Of a stretch of DNA of 64,000 nucleotides, positions 11,017 to 21,504 are shown one piece after another. The notes below the pieces were generated by a model. It was not told the DNA's origin, did no database searches, and was given only the letters and a program-made list of their open reading frames with translations. The position numbers and the translations under genes were made by a program. This DNA is from Acanthacorydalis orientalis. Lineage: Eukaryota > Arthropoda > Insecta > Megaloptera > Corydalidae. Numbering within the stretch: the first letter of the stretch is position 1; every line of letters starts with the position of its first letter. Where the stretch lies: positions 848,536 through 912,535 of the forward strand of contig CM068323.1 in the NCBI GenBank assembly GCA_034766995.1, given 5' to 3'.

Positions 11017-11070
11017 TGGGTTGCGATAAGTAGTAGCCACTAGGAACTTGGCCGGAGTGGTCAGCATTTC
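11017..11070 (-). mobile_element. Short Jockey-like endonuclease fragment
   Basis: Read on the minus strand, this 54-bp piece encodes the segment around LAKFLVATTYRNP and is closely related to 13359-13412 of LINE A (LITPAKILVAATYLNP). It directly follows the 3' end of I-like LINE copy 1, just as the LINE A sequence follows copy 2. It ends where the next I-like 3' fragment begins. Confidence 0.6.
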
Positions 11071-11080
11071 TAATTACTAT

Positions 11081-11196
11081 TAAGGGGTGATTCGAATGCC
11101 AGTGCGCAAACAGGGTGTGTTTTTAAATTATAATTTGTGTTCGGGCGCTAATGACCACAGTTATGGATTCGCCCTAAATCCCCAATAACTAAATAA
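11081..11196 (+). mobile_element. I-like LINE 3' end, copy 3 (short)
   Basis: AAGGGGTGATTCGAATGCC, GTGCGCAAACAGGG and CCCAATAACTAAATAACT match the last ~115 bp of the 3' UTR in copies 1 and 2. It is a strongly 5'-truncated copy followed immediately by the second unclassified repeat. Confidence 0.7.
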
Positions 11197-11201
11197 CTTG
11201 A

Positions 11202-11444
11202 AAGGAGGACATTATGTTTCATGGAAGTGGGTATGGGAGTGTTTTGAAATGTGGAATCCGGAAGATTTTGTCAAAAAACTGGAAAGAAGACTTATGCTGC
11301 TAATTGGTTTCCCTGGCTTATATACTCGTGGTAGGCCTAATCGAAGCAGGCCTATGAGCACTCGTGAGGCTCACTTGTTTGATCTCGATGCGTATGTTTG
11401 TTATTTATTATTTTGTTGACGTATGTACAAATATTAATTTTCAG
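11202..11444. repeat. Unclassified repeat, copy 2
   Basis: This is the partner of 9385-9611. It keeps the stem-loop motif at 11257-11283 with a G-U type pair in the stem. Bases 11445-11590 that follow are AT-rich and hold nothing I recognise apart from a repeated CATATTTGTAGGT-like phrase. Confidence 0.55.
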
Positions 11445-11598
11445 TAAACGAAATAATAAGAGAATAAATATATAATTACAATAATTGTGATGCATTTTAT
11501 CAAGTACAGCGCGCTAATTTATACATATTTGTAGGTTATAATTATTCATTTGTATATTTGTAGGTCACTACAACCCTTCTTACTAGTTTTACGTATGG

Positions 11599-13488
11599 CT
11601 AGATCCGAGCATGTTTCCACTTAGCTGGAAAGTGGGTCAGCTTCATGGCCACGTTGAATATATTCGTCAGGACTACTAGCCCTTTTGGCGGTAAGTGTCG
11701 TAGGACACTATTCTGTATCCCATCTATCCCAGGGGATTTGTTAATCTTCATGTTGTAAACTATATTCCTATCCTCCTTAGGGGATGTCAAGTCTATCCTA
11801 CCAACCATGCTGTTGCACCATGCTGTCGATATTTGCTTCTATCTGTTGGTGGTTGTAGGGTCACCCATAGTCTGATCTGGAACGCGATATACCATTTCAA
11901 AGGTTTGTGACAAGAGTTCTGCCTTGATTAAATCACTGTACGAGTATCACTGTCACTCGTATATCAAAATATTTGGCCCTATTTTTAACGGGGGTTATCC
12001 TCACGTCTTGAATGTTTGATCTGATTGACCATCTTCCAGACGCTCTTGTCATGAGTTTTGATTTGGACCAGTTTATTTCTCCATGTAGCATTTTTGTGCT
12101 GAACGACATCTTTGTGGATTTACTAGGAGAGACGGTTCCGAATAACCCGGTACTCGTCTCTACGAGTTCGCTGCCATAGCCTGCATGCCATATTCTTGGT
12201 GACGATCGTATCTATGATATCCTGCATGAGCTGGATATTATTGACCTTGCATGTTCGTTTAAAGATACTTTCATCTACTGCATCCTGGACTGTAGAAGTA
12301 AAATGGAACACAAGTTTTTGTATGTCGGCATGGGCATTGTCGGTTAGAAGTGTTTTAAATTTCTGACAGTCAGTCTCGTGGTAGTCTATATAGAAGTACG
12401 TGCACGTCTTGCAGATGTAGTTGTAAGTCGGGCTATTTCCGGGTTGTGGTCAGAGGGAAGCTCTGGTAATGCTTCAATATGTTCAACACCAACACACTTT
12501 GAGATGAAAAAATCGAGTCGACAAGCGGGAGATCCTTTTATGGATGGTGGGTTCGTCAGCAGTAATTATGTCGAAATATCTGTTCTCGACGTGGGATAGG
12601 AAAGCTCTGCTCACACGGTTAGCCTCGTGACAATTACAAGTGCGATGTTTTGTGTTAAAAAACCGCTCATTATAACACGGATGAACAGACCTATGACCTT
12701 ATCAAGGTTTCGTGTCGTGAAGGGATCTCTAGGGTTGCGAATGTGACATATGTGGCACTGCTCTGACGATGTCACACCTTTTAACACAATGCGATCTTTA
12801 TGCGAGTATTAGGAATTGTCTGGGTTTGTCTGGGGACATCTCCATAATTCTAAAGGACAACAATGACACCGCAATTCGCATTTTGGATTTCACAAAGGAG
12901 ACTAAACTTTTTTTTAGCACGATTTAGTGTTTTCCAATCTTGATATATTTTAACATGTCGTGTCGTCATACATGTCAAGCCCTCGGGCTTATTTTAAAGT
13001 GTTCTTCACGAAAAACCCTGTGAATTCTAATATCAGCTAACAGTATTTTAAATGTTTTACCGTCCTCAAGAGTTCATCTCTTCTTATTATATTTATACGT
13101 ATTGTCCAATCAAGATTTGGTGTTTCTACAATCCAGTTCATTCATATGTGTTTTTTTTTCGTTATCTCCCATTGGGAGGAATATTGTTTCAATGAAATAT
13201 TCTTAAGCGTTTGGCATACATACATTATCGTTTCGAATTAAGGGGTGATTCGAATGCCAGTGCGCAAACGGGGTGTTTTTAAATTAAAATTTGTGTTCGA
13301 GCGCTAATGACCTTAGTTGTCGATGTGCCCTCTAAATTCCCAATAACTTACTAACTATAGGGTTGAGATAAGTAGCAGCAACTAGGATCTTGGCCGGAGT
13401 GATCAGCATTACTACGATTGTCTGCATTGAATATATCTCAGGGATGTTGATATGATGCTCGTCAATGTCATCCATAACATATATTGAC
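11599..13488 (-). pseudogene. LINE A ORF2: endonuclease C-terminus to reverse transcriptase start
   Basis: After removal of the I-like insertion (12738-13358), the minus strand continues the LINE A endonuclease. It reads GGVSIYVMDDIDEHH, ITPAKILVAATYLNP (13488-13359), RDPFTTRNLDKVIGL, then ENRYFDIITADEPTI and a SDHNPE motif (12737-12430), then a linker (12311-12123, ending RDEYRVIRNRLS). The beginning of the reverse transcriptase follows (11808-11599, INKSPGIDGIQNSVLRHLPP to WKHARI). The RT fingers end there; no YADD-containing palm follows, so the 3' part is lost. Several frame changes and stops occur. The 5' part lies at 18177-20062, beyond the gypsy insertion. Confidence 0.7.
12738..13358 (+). 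mobile_element. I-like LINE 3' end, copy 2, with target-site duplication
   Basis: A 621-bp 5'-truncated copy begins within the ORF2 terminal zinc knuckle (CDICG, SHLLTQCDLYA) and ends in CAATAACTTACTAACTAT. It is flanked by AGGGTTG at 12731-12737 and 13359-13365, a 7-bp target-site duplication. Joining the flanks restores the LINE A endonuclease around LNP/RDPF. It is clearly related to copy 1 at 10437-11016. Confidence 0.85.
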
Positions 13489-13496
13489 ACTCCTCC

Positions 13497-13743
13497 ACAT
13501 CGGTTGTTCGAATTAGGGCGGATTTAACGTATATGTTTGGCGATCTTCGGGTACGAGTCTATAGGAATTAATGGGTGAATTTCCTATTTAATAATAAGAG
13601 CGATTTTATTGACAATACAACTTTACGTTACAAATGTTGTTGACAGACTGAAAATAAAAATTGGTTACATAAACAATTTGAATGTTCGTTGCTATGCACA
13701 CACTTTTGTTATACACGTTCGATCTTCGAACTGCGCCGCCACA
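13497..13743 (-). repeat. 3' LTR of the gypsy element
   Basis: Bases 13560-13743 match the 5' LTR (17993-18176). On the minus strand it starts TGTGGCGGCGCAGTTCG at 13743, after a purine-rich CAAGAGTGGTAA. Bases 13497-13559 have no counterpart in the 5' LTR, so either this LTR keeps sequence lost from the other copy or extra DNA was captured at the junction. Confidence 0.75.
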
Positions 13744-13984
13744 TTACCACTCTTGGCAGAGAATTTAGCTACAAATTGAAAATTTTTCGAAACTTGACTT
13801 TTCTACCGGATCGCGTCGTGCATTGAGGAACTGATGTGGGTTCTGTGGGCACAGCTTCAGGAACAGGAACAAGTGTAGAGACAGGAATAGGTTTTGAAGC
13901 AAGAACTTTTGTAGTGACTTCATCTTGCAAAATAAATGCAGGTTTCACACGATCAATGGAGACTTTGGTTGGTTTATTGCGTAT

Positions 13985-16863
13985 CTAGAGTGTGACTGTT
14001 TTCTCGTCTCGATCAATGATTTCGTATGGGCCGGTGTATGGGGGCTGGAGTTCTTTTAGGATCTGTCCAACTTTCAAAAAGGCATGGATGCGTTTCGATA
14101 GCTCCTTGAAAACGAAAACTGTAGGTTGACAATGTCTTGATGCTGGAGCTGGACGAAGGCGTGATATAAACTCACGTAAGCTCATAAGGACGCTTTTTGG
14201 ATCGTCAAGACCTTTGTTTTCCGAGCATGTAGTGAAAAATTCTTGAGGCAAGCGAAGAGTTTCTCCATACACTAACTCAGCTGAGGTAGACTTGTTATCT
14301 TCTTTGAAAGATGACCGAAAGCCAAGAAGAACGAGAGGGAGTGCTTGAACCCAATCAATGTCAGAATGAGCCATGATTGCAGCTTTTAATTGACGATGTA
14401 AACGTTCAACCAAACCATTAGCAGCAGGATGCCAGCTTGTAGTAAGGTTGTGTTAGATACCAAAGAATTTTGTGAAATTTTTGAAGAGATGAGAGGTGAA
14501 CTGAGCTCCGCGATCTGAGGTAATGGTTTGAGGAAAACCAAAGCGAGAGATCCAACAATCCAAAAGTGCGTGAGTCACAGTATCTGCAGTTATATTCTGT
14601 AAAAGATAAACCTCGGGCCATCGAGTAAAACGATCGATGACAGTTAAGCAATATCGAAAAGAATGTGCAGGTGGAAGTGGACCAATTAGATCGATGTGGA
14701 TGTGAGAAAATCTCTGTGTAGGAGTTTCAAAATTTCCAAGAGGAGCATGAACGTGACGAGAAATTTTCGATCGTTGACATTCATTGCAAGCACGAGCCCA
14801 ATTTCGACAATCTTTGTTAATGGAAGGCCAAACAAATCGGTCGCTAATTAACTTGAGCAAAGCATTGGCGCCGAGTTGATTCAAGTTGTGCAGTTGATTG
14901 AAAATACAACGACGAAATGGCTGTGTGATGAAAGGCCGAGGTATTCCTGTAGATGTATCACAAAACACAGTAAGTGAGGATCCAGGAATCGGCACACGTT
15001 CGATGCGGAGAGAAGATTTTTCTTGAATAATCCTCTTGAGTTCTTCGTCTTCTTCTTGAGATTCAACTAGTAATTCGTAATCAAGTGGTGCAGAAACAGC
15101 TTCAATTCGAGAAAGAGTATCGGCAACGAAATTATCGGTACCTTTGATATGTTGAATGTCTGTTGAAAATTCTGCGATGAAAGAGAGTTGATTGAGTTGA
15201 ATTGGTGGAAGTTTTTCACGTTTTTGTTGAAAAGCGTAAACCAATGGTTTGTGATCTGTGTAGATCGTGAATATATGTCCTTCTAAAAGATGTCGAAAAT
15301 GCTGAATTGCAGCGTAGATAGCGCGAAGTTTGCGATAGTAAGCAGGCCAAGAACTTTCTTTCGAGGACATTTTCTTCGAAAAAAATGCAAGTGGCTGCCA
15401 AACGTCATCAACAAGCTGCTGTAAACATGCTCCAACAGAATAATTTGAAGCATCAGTGAACAAACCAAGTGGCGCGTCGATACGAGGGCGGACAAGAAGA
15501 GAAGCAGAAGAAATGCAGTTTTTGCATTTAGAGAAAGCTTCTTCTAGTTCAAGTGTCCAATCTATCGGTTGAGAACCTTTCAAAAGTGGATTACTAATCG
15601 CGTCATGCAAAGGAGCTTCGTATTCAGAGGCGTGAGGTATAAATCTGTGGTAAAAGATCAGCATTCCCAGGAAACGGCGAAGACTTTGCGCTGTTCTTGG
15701 TAGAGGGTAGTCTTTTATTGCCTGAACTCGGTCTTCTGGGGCACGAATGCCATCAGCAGAAATAGTATAACCTATAAAAGGAACCTCGGAAACTCCAAAG
15801 ATGCATTTTTGTGGATTGATGACTAAGCCGTATTTCGAAAGACGTTCAAAAATAATTCTAAGATGACGTTCGTGTTCTTCTTTAGAACGAGAGAAAACGA
15901 GAATGTCGTCCATGTAAGCGAAACAAAAGTCCAAACCACGTAAAACTTCATCCATAAATCTTTGAAAAGTTTGACCAACGTGTCGAAGTCCAAACGTCAT
16001 GAATGGAAATTCGAAAAGACTAAATGGTGTGATGATTGCAGTTTTCCCAATATCTTCTTCAGAAACTGGAATTTGTTGATAAGCCTTGACTAAATCGATT
16101 TTAAAAAACACCGTACAACCGTCATTAGTTTGTGGCATCGTGAATGTGAGGATAACGATCCGGAATTGTTCGAGCGTTCAACGTGCGAAAATCACCACAG
16201 GGACGCCAAGTTGAGTCACTTTTTGGTACTAAGTGTAAAGGAGAAGACCAAGAACTCTCAGAAGGACGAGTTGTACCAGCTTGAAACATGTCATCGAATT
16301 CTTTTCGAGCGATTTTCAATTTTTCAGGTCTTAATCGACGAACTTTACTTGTAACTGATGGTCCAGGAGTCGTGCGAATGTGATGAACAGTTTCATGTTT
16401 AATATTTCGAGGTAAACCTAGTGGACGAGTAATTTCAGGAAATTCAGAAACAAGAGCAGAGTAAGTTGAAGAATCTTGAACAGTTTTAATACTGCTCTAC
16501 GAAGAACGTTGAGATGATCCTCGAGCTTGAAGTCCGGTGGAAACATCGATTATGTGTTTTGTACGGCAATCAGGTAAAAGATGATAATGAGCAAGAAAAT
16601 CTTGTTCAATGATCGGTAAATCAACATCAGCAACGATAAATCTCCACAAGAAATTACATCGAAGGCCTAAGTTGAGATTTAAGGTTATAAAACCGTATGT
16701 TTTGATTTTGCTTCCATTGGCAGCACACAATTCATAGTTGATGGGAGCACGACGATCTCGGAGTAAACGACGATGAAAACACAAATCGGAACCAGTATCA
16801 ACGAGAAATCGATGTTTAGATTTTTTATCAACAACGATGAGACGGCTTCCAGAAGAAGAGCAG
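13985..16863 (-). pseudogene. Gypsy pol: protease, RT, RNase H, integrase (broken)
   Basis: The order on the minus strand is: protease (FLVDTGSDLCFHRRLL, about 16830-16560), RT ([39 protein letters not shown]), RNase H (FTDASNYSVGACLQQ, FTIYTDHKPLVYAF), integrase zinc finger (HNL ... CNECQRSK) and DDE core (HIHIDLIGPLPP, TITSDRGAQFTS, ANGLVERLHRQLK), then a C-terminal tail with PPYTGPYEI. Together these copy the RNA to DNA and insert it. Defects: an in-frame stop at 16497-16499 between protease and RT, a one-base frame change at about 16125-16160, and an in-frame TAA at 14453-14455 in the integrase core. The protease frame is +1 relative to gag and the two overlap by 36 nt (16828-16863), which could be a programmed shift or decay. 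Confidence 0.88.
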
Positions 16864-17880
16864 AGTCAGATGCCGTCTTAACAGACTGCTTTGGTCATTT
16901 CCCGAAAAACTGCAAGGTTTGACGCTTTTTATAGCGTTCTGGTGAAACTTTTTGTGATACCAACAAACTTGGCTCGATTGTTGGTTAGAATTTTCACGAG
17001 TGCAAGATTTACTCCTCTGTCTAAAATTGTGGTTAGAACTGCGAGGACGAAAACGAGGATGCGAGCGAGAGGCTGACAACTCGGCGACGACTTGCTTTTG
17101 TAAATCGGCAATCGCTTTTAATAAGTCGTTTTCGGTACCTCTATCGTTGAACGCTGCGTTGACCGAGAAAGTTGGTGTTCACGGCGAAATTTCGATGATT
17201 TTGTCAGCGAGCTCCGCAAGCTTATCGAGCGCCAATTCAGACTGCGATGCAAGGATAGCCTGAACGTTTGACGGAAGACGTTGAAGCCAAAGTTGACGTA
17301 AGAGGTTATCCTGCACGACGGTTGCACCAGCGAGAGATTGGAGATGTCGAAGAAACTGCGACGGTTTGCGTTCGCCGAGCTCTTCCGCGCTGATGAGTTG
17401 ACGGACGCATTGTTCCCCAGACGCAGATAAACGCTCAATTATTTTTGTGCGTAAAAATGTGTATGGATTTAATGGAGGAGGGTTTTTAATGACGTCTTCG
17501 ACTTCCAATGCAATGCGTGCGTCCAATTGAGAAACAACGTAATGAAATTTTGTTACCTCGCTCGTGATATCAGAAAGCGTAAATTGAGAATCGGCTTGTA
17601 TAAACCACAAGCTTGGTTTGTCCGACCAAAATGGCGGCAGTTTCACAGCAACTCAATGAACTCCGGGGCGATGATCTGCAACGTTAGCGGAGGCACCCGG
17701 AGGCTGTTGCCGCTGCTGCTGCTGTTGTTGTAGAGGTTGTTGCTGCTGTTGTTGTTGTTGATTCGCTTGTTGTAGTTGTTGCTGTTGCTCTGCTTGCAGT
17801 TGTCGTAAATTTTCGATTTCCCGTTGGAGTTGCTCGTTTTCCTCACGAAGAGCGACGACTTGGTCGGCATCACGAAGCAT
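16828..17880 (-). pseudogene. Gypsy gag with glutamine-rich N-terminus (broken)
   Basis: From the ATG at 17880 the product begins with a heptad-like, Glu/Gln-rich segment (LREENEQLQREIENLRQLQ), followed by long Gln runs encoded by CAG/CAA repeats (about 17790-17700). The capsid-like region (17646-17179: SLWFIQADSQFTLSD, PSQFLRHLQSLAGATVV, KLAELADKIIEISP) and a basic C-terminus with CWYHKKFHQNAIKSVKPC follow in the same frame. Two in-frame TGA codons interrupt it, at 17653-17655 and 17179-17181. Just upstream an overlapping frame gives APEFIELL before the conserved PPFW, so the first break may be a small indel. Gag would form the particle. Confidence 0.75.
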
Positions 17881-17992
17881 CTTGAAAGGAGGTTATAACC
17901 TTTGACGGTGAAAATAACCCAAACTTTTTCGGCCAATCCTCTCGTTGAATTGCATTTTATTTTTATTTTGCGTTTCTTGTCGGGGTCAGCAA

Positions 17993-18176
17993 TATAGGAA
18001 TTAATGGGTGAATTTCCTATTTAATAATAATAGCGATTTTATTGATAACACAACTTTACGTTACAAATGTTGTTGATAGACTGAAAATACAAATTGGTTA
18101 AAATAATCAATTTGAATGTTCGTTGCTATGCACACACTTTTGTTATCACGTTCGAAATTCGAACTGTGCCGGTACA
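17993..18176 (-). repeat. 5' LTR of the gypsy element
   Basis: 184 bp matching 13560-13743. On the minus strand it begins TGTACCGGCACAGTTCG at 18176 and ends TTCCTATA at 17993, directly before the primer-binding-site candidate. Confidence 0.8.
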
Positions 18177-18382
18177 ACTCCTCCTCTTTTGCCATCAGGC
18201 TTTGATTTGTGATACGCTGTGTAGCCGGGGATAGCTACGTACTGGTTATCTTTTGATTTGGTCTCTGTGACTATCATGATGTCGACATTTCTTGCTTCAA
18301 TAAAGGAGCGAAACTCGTCTTTCTTGCGCTGGATGCCGTTTGTATTCCAAAACGCGACTTGAAGTGGGTCAGCTGGGCGTAT

Positions 18383-19961
18383 CTAGCCATTGAGCTGACT
18401 CAAAACTCCCCAAAATGCGACAAATTGTTCCTTCTCGGTTTTTGTTCCTCGCATTTTCTGGGTTAGTTCGCTGACTAACCGCATCATCTTGCCGACATCG
18501 CACATTTTATTCAGAGCCTCGAAATAGCCTGTCATACTCGCGAATTGATTCGGGCTCAGGTCCGGAACGAACGGCACGGAATCAGTTCCGTGCCGTTAAA
18601 ATCCTGGGGACGTGCTCTGGAAAATTGTTGTTGGTGTGGGGGCTGCTGGTGCCATCTATTGTATTTGGGTGCCGGGGCGTCTACATATCTGGTAGATTGC
18701 CGCCTCATTCCTGGGTAATTCTTACCATCGTACCGTGAGGGAGACGGCTGTCTACGCGCCGCTGCCCTTTCTCTCAGGAAGGCGCGCCTCTCCTGCTCCT
18801 TGATGTGTGCTACTTATCCTCTATAATTTGAGGGGTGCTCTCCCTCGCAGTTAGCACAAATGGCCGGTGTGTCTCGTGTCTTCTTGCAATCCCTGGATTC
18901 GTAGGATTGCCCGCATTTCACACAACGTGACGGTATATTGCAGTTACGGGCCGCGTGCCCGAACTGCTGGCACCTGTAGCACTGGGTGATCTGGGACGAT
19001 AACTTGTACACCTCCCAGTAAATCTTGGTGTAGAAGAGTCTTCTCACCCTCTTGATGTCCTCAATCTTGGTGCCATTTGGAAATGACACCAGATACATGG
19101 GCGCATAGTCACTGCGTCTATGCTTTATTTCCCTGACTTTGATCGCAGGGACACCCTCAGCTTTTACTTCGCTTAGTCATCGGTGCAAACACCCGGTGGC
19201 ATACCTTTCAGAATGGCATTAGTCAGTTTTTCACTCTGTGGAGTGTAAGTGAAAAACTCCGTATTTCCTTTTTTGAGGACACGTACCATTTCATGGTACG
19301 CCCTCATTGATTCCGCCTTGATAATCAGGCCCTGATGCGTGAGCTTGGTATCGAATCTCTCCGGATACCCAGCTCGTTCCATGTATCTCGCCAAAGTGGT
19401 GGTAAAAGTGGCGTGGTTTTCCATCACCTGCTTCAACACTATCGGAGGAATGCGCTTCGGTCGTGCTTCTGGGGCCACTGTCTGTGGCACCCCCACCAAT
19501 GGTGCGAATATGTTCGCTGTTGCAATATTAGCATTCGCCTGGATCATGTTCGTTGTTGTTAAGGTCACGTTAACATTACTGTTATTGCTAACAGCCTTGG
19601 TACCAGGTGTTGCGGTACTAACGTTAGGCCCCGCCCCTGGCGTCGGCCGTCTGCCTGTGTTTGTAGCTTGCCTGCTCACTTTGACTGCGGCTACGTTACC
19701 GTCGCTTGTGGATGGCGTTTGATTTTCCGGCGTCCTGACGCGACGTCTCTAGCCCACGTATAGCCGTCAGGATCCAGGTCGATGATGACGTTCTCTACTG
19801 CGGGGGCTCGTAGTCTTATCTGGTTCTGGCACTGGTGCTGGGACCGGCACTGGCACTACCTGGATTGTCGGGAGCAGCGTGGGCGCGGGGACTGGCTCCT
19901 GGGCTGTCACTGGTGCGGCTGGTGGAGAATCCGGGATTTCCACCACCTCCATACTCGCCAT
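18383..19961 (-). pseudogene. LINE A ORF1 (gag-like, PRE_C2HC plus zinc knuckles)
   Basis: A start at the ATG at 19961 (MASMEVVEIPDSPPAAPV) gives a Pro-rich N-terminus. After frame changes come the conserved block PKRIPPIVLKQVMENHATF and a PRE_C2HC-like region (TKLTHQGLIIKAES to PPGVCTDD, 19679-19173). Three zinc-knuckle motifs follow: CYRCQQFGHAARNC, CVKCGQSYESRDC, CANCEGEHPSNYRG (19098-18814). The C-terminus is MCDVGKMMRLVSELTQKMRG to SQLNG (18577-18383), ending in TAG. Breaks: frame changes near 19750, 19173 and 18580, and an in-frame TAA at 18814. The last frame change coincides with the hairpin at 18570-18597. In Jockey-clade LINEs this protein binds the element RNA. Confidence 0.8.
18570..18597. 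repeat. Perfect 12-4-12 hairpin in LINE A ORF1
   Basis: AACGGCACGGAA, spacer TCAG, TTCCGTGCCGTT: a perfect inverted repeat of 12-bp arms. It lies where the ORF1 frame changes, as expected if it arose by a template-switch mutation. Confidence 0.9.
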
Positions 19962-20069
19962 GTCGTGTTGTTACCAACTGTAACAGTACAGAACAAACCA
20001 CCTCCCTCACAAAAATACCGCCACAAACGGCGTATACAATTGTTTGGGCCGCATAGCGCCCCAGTATGA

Positions 20070-20097
20070 AACACCAGATCTTTCTAGATCTGGTGTT
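20070..20097. repeat. Perfect 12-4-12 hairpin at the LINE A/LINE B junction
   Basis: AACACCAGATCT, spacer TTCT, AGATCTGGTGTT: perfect 12-bp arms. It marks the point where LINE B ORF2 sequence meets the 5' end of LINE A. Confidence 0.9.
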
Positions 20098-20206
20098 AGA
20101 GTGTCGACATACGTTTCTAGTTCTTCCACGGTTCGGATGTAGTTGCCGACTTCGAGTTCTTTGTTGATATCTTCTTTGTATTTCTTCCAGTTAGCATTTG
20201 TGTAAT

Positions 20207-21481
20207 CTAGTATCTACCAGTATCTTTCTTCTTAATGGGTACACTCTCAGCGATCTTCATTGTCACTGGATTATGATCGGAGCTTAGCTCTGCTACCGAT
20301 ACAACGTCATCAATCGTGATATTCTTATTTAAGAAGAAGTCTAGAACTGATGGTCGAGCGCCGTGTCTATAAACTGTCGGTGTCCCCGGCGCTGATATAA
20401 GGTAGTTTCTTCTTTTCGAATGACTTAATAATTTTCTGCCGGCCGCTTTTACCTGGTGACAATTCCATACTCTATGTTTGGCGTTGAAATCTCCGCCAAT
20501 AATCACTCTGTTCGCTAGGTTTAGTATTTTGTCGATATATTTTACTTGGAGGGTATCGGACGGGCTATTGTATGCTGCTGCCAGTAAAACTTTAGCTGGC
20601 GTCTCTATCATTATCGCCTTGGCTTGAAGATTGATTAGCTCTGGTACTATGACCTCGTAATGCTTGATTTCTTTTCTAATGTAGACAGATACTCCACCTC
20701 CTTTTCCTGCAGGCTTCGGCCTATGGTATCCTGTGTAACCGGTAATCTTCACTTCTTTACCTAGTTTCGAACCTGATTCAGTCACCAGAATAATATCTAT
20801 TTTTCGCTGTTCAGCGAAAAGACGCGACTCGTTGCCTTTCTTCGCAAGGCTGTTTGAGTTCCACAACGTGACCAGTATTTGACTCTCGCATGTCTTGCCA
20901 TCGAGAGCCTTAACAAACTTCAAAAAGATCTGGAATTGCTCGGACTTGTTCTTCGCAACAAGCATTTCCTTCCCTAATTTGTCGACCAAACTAAACATTT
21001 CATCAAAGTCAAAGACTTTGCTGACTTCCTTCATTCTATCAGCTAGATCAGCTGCACCAATATTTGAAGACTCGTTGCTTCTTTTGCTTTCGTGGACCTT
21101 CTGCCATGCATTTATCTTCGGTGCCGAGACATCGATGTAGACTCTCGGTCTATTAAATTTAGCTTCCCACCTTTCGGCGTTACGATTCTTCAGGCTTTCG
21201 CGCCTTTCTTTCTCCTGTATGTGTACAGGGCAACCTCTAAAATTAGCGGGGTGTGGACCACCGCAGTTTGCACATCTGGCAATGTCTCCGGTTTTTATTG
21301 GGCAGTTCCTTGACTCATGGTAGTCACTGCATTTCACGCAGCGTGACTTGATATTGCAGTTTCGAGCAGCATGCTCGAAAAGCTGGCAGCGGTAGCAGTA
21401 CCTAATAGAAGTCCTAGGTTTGAAAGGTTCAAAATATACCTTCATGTTAAAGAGGTGCGGGATTCTCTGCATCTCGGCCAA
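20207..21481 (-). pseudogene. LINE B ORF1 end fused in frame to the ORF2 endonuclease
   Basis: A 424-codon open frame. Residues ~29-42, ~48-60 and ~70-84 carry zinc knuckles (CYRCQLFEHAARNC, CVKCSDYHESRNC, CANCGGPHPANFRGC). A Lys-rich linker and a helical C-terminus (DFDEMFSLVDKLGKEM) lead to FVKALDGK at residue 196. The endonuclease follows without a stop: LVTLWNSNS, ILVTESGSK, GYTGYHRPKPAGKGGG, IIGGDFNAKH, SSDHNPV. All the usual catalytic residues (Asn, Glu, Asp/Asn, Ser-Asp-His) are visible. The enzyme would nick target DNA. In LINEs A and C the codon matching Lys196 (20894-20896) is TAG. The upstream part of ORF1 is frameshifted and RT is missing, so the copy is dead. Confidence 0.82.
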
Positions 21482-21504
21482 TGTAGTACCCGCCTTGAAA
21501 CCTA

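Larger units (their letters stand above)
13497..18176 (-). mobile_element. Ty3/gypsy-like LTR retrotransposon in LINE A
   Basis: A complete-length but inactive element on the minus strand: 5' LTR, gag, protease, RT, RNase H, integrase, 3' LTR. ACTCCTCC occurs on both outer sides (13489-13496 and 18177-18184), and joining the flanks restores the LINE A frame at GGVSIYV. That gives an apparent duplication of up to 8 bp, longer than the 4-6 bp usual for the family. Next to the 5' LTR the minus strand reads TTGCTGACCCCGACAAG, a primer-binding-site candidate. By eye the two LTRs differ at about a dozen or more sites over the shared 184 bp, so the insertion is not recent. Confidence 0.85.
18177..20062 (-). 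mobile_element. LINE A (Jockey-like), 5' part
   Basis: The 5' UTR, ORF1 and the start of ORF2 of a Jockey-like LINE, cut off in the endonuclease by the gypsy element at 18176 and continued at 13488. The 5' UTR contains the GGGCGC-type inverted repeat (20046-20061) shared with LINEs B and C. The 5' junction with LINE B lies at a 12-4-12 hairpin (20070-20097). ORF2 runs open from 18382 to the insertion: LQVAFWNTNGIQRKKDEF, DIMIVTETKSKD, GYTAYHKSKPDGKRGGV, in the frame of ORF1 after a TAG. Confidence 0.75.

Noticed and set aside
19339..19722. 127-codon + strand membrane-like protein
   Set aside because: It is antisense to LINE A ORF1. The hydrophobic look comes from reading the complement of a coding sequence rich in Thr/Ala codons.
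20895..21140. + strand frames across 20895-22123
   Set aside because: These are shadows of the LINE B ORF1/endonuclease frame on the other strand.
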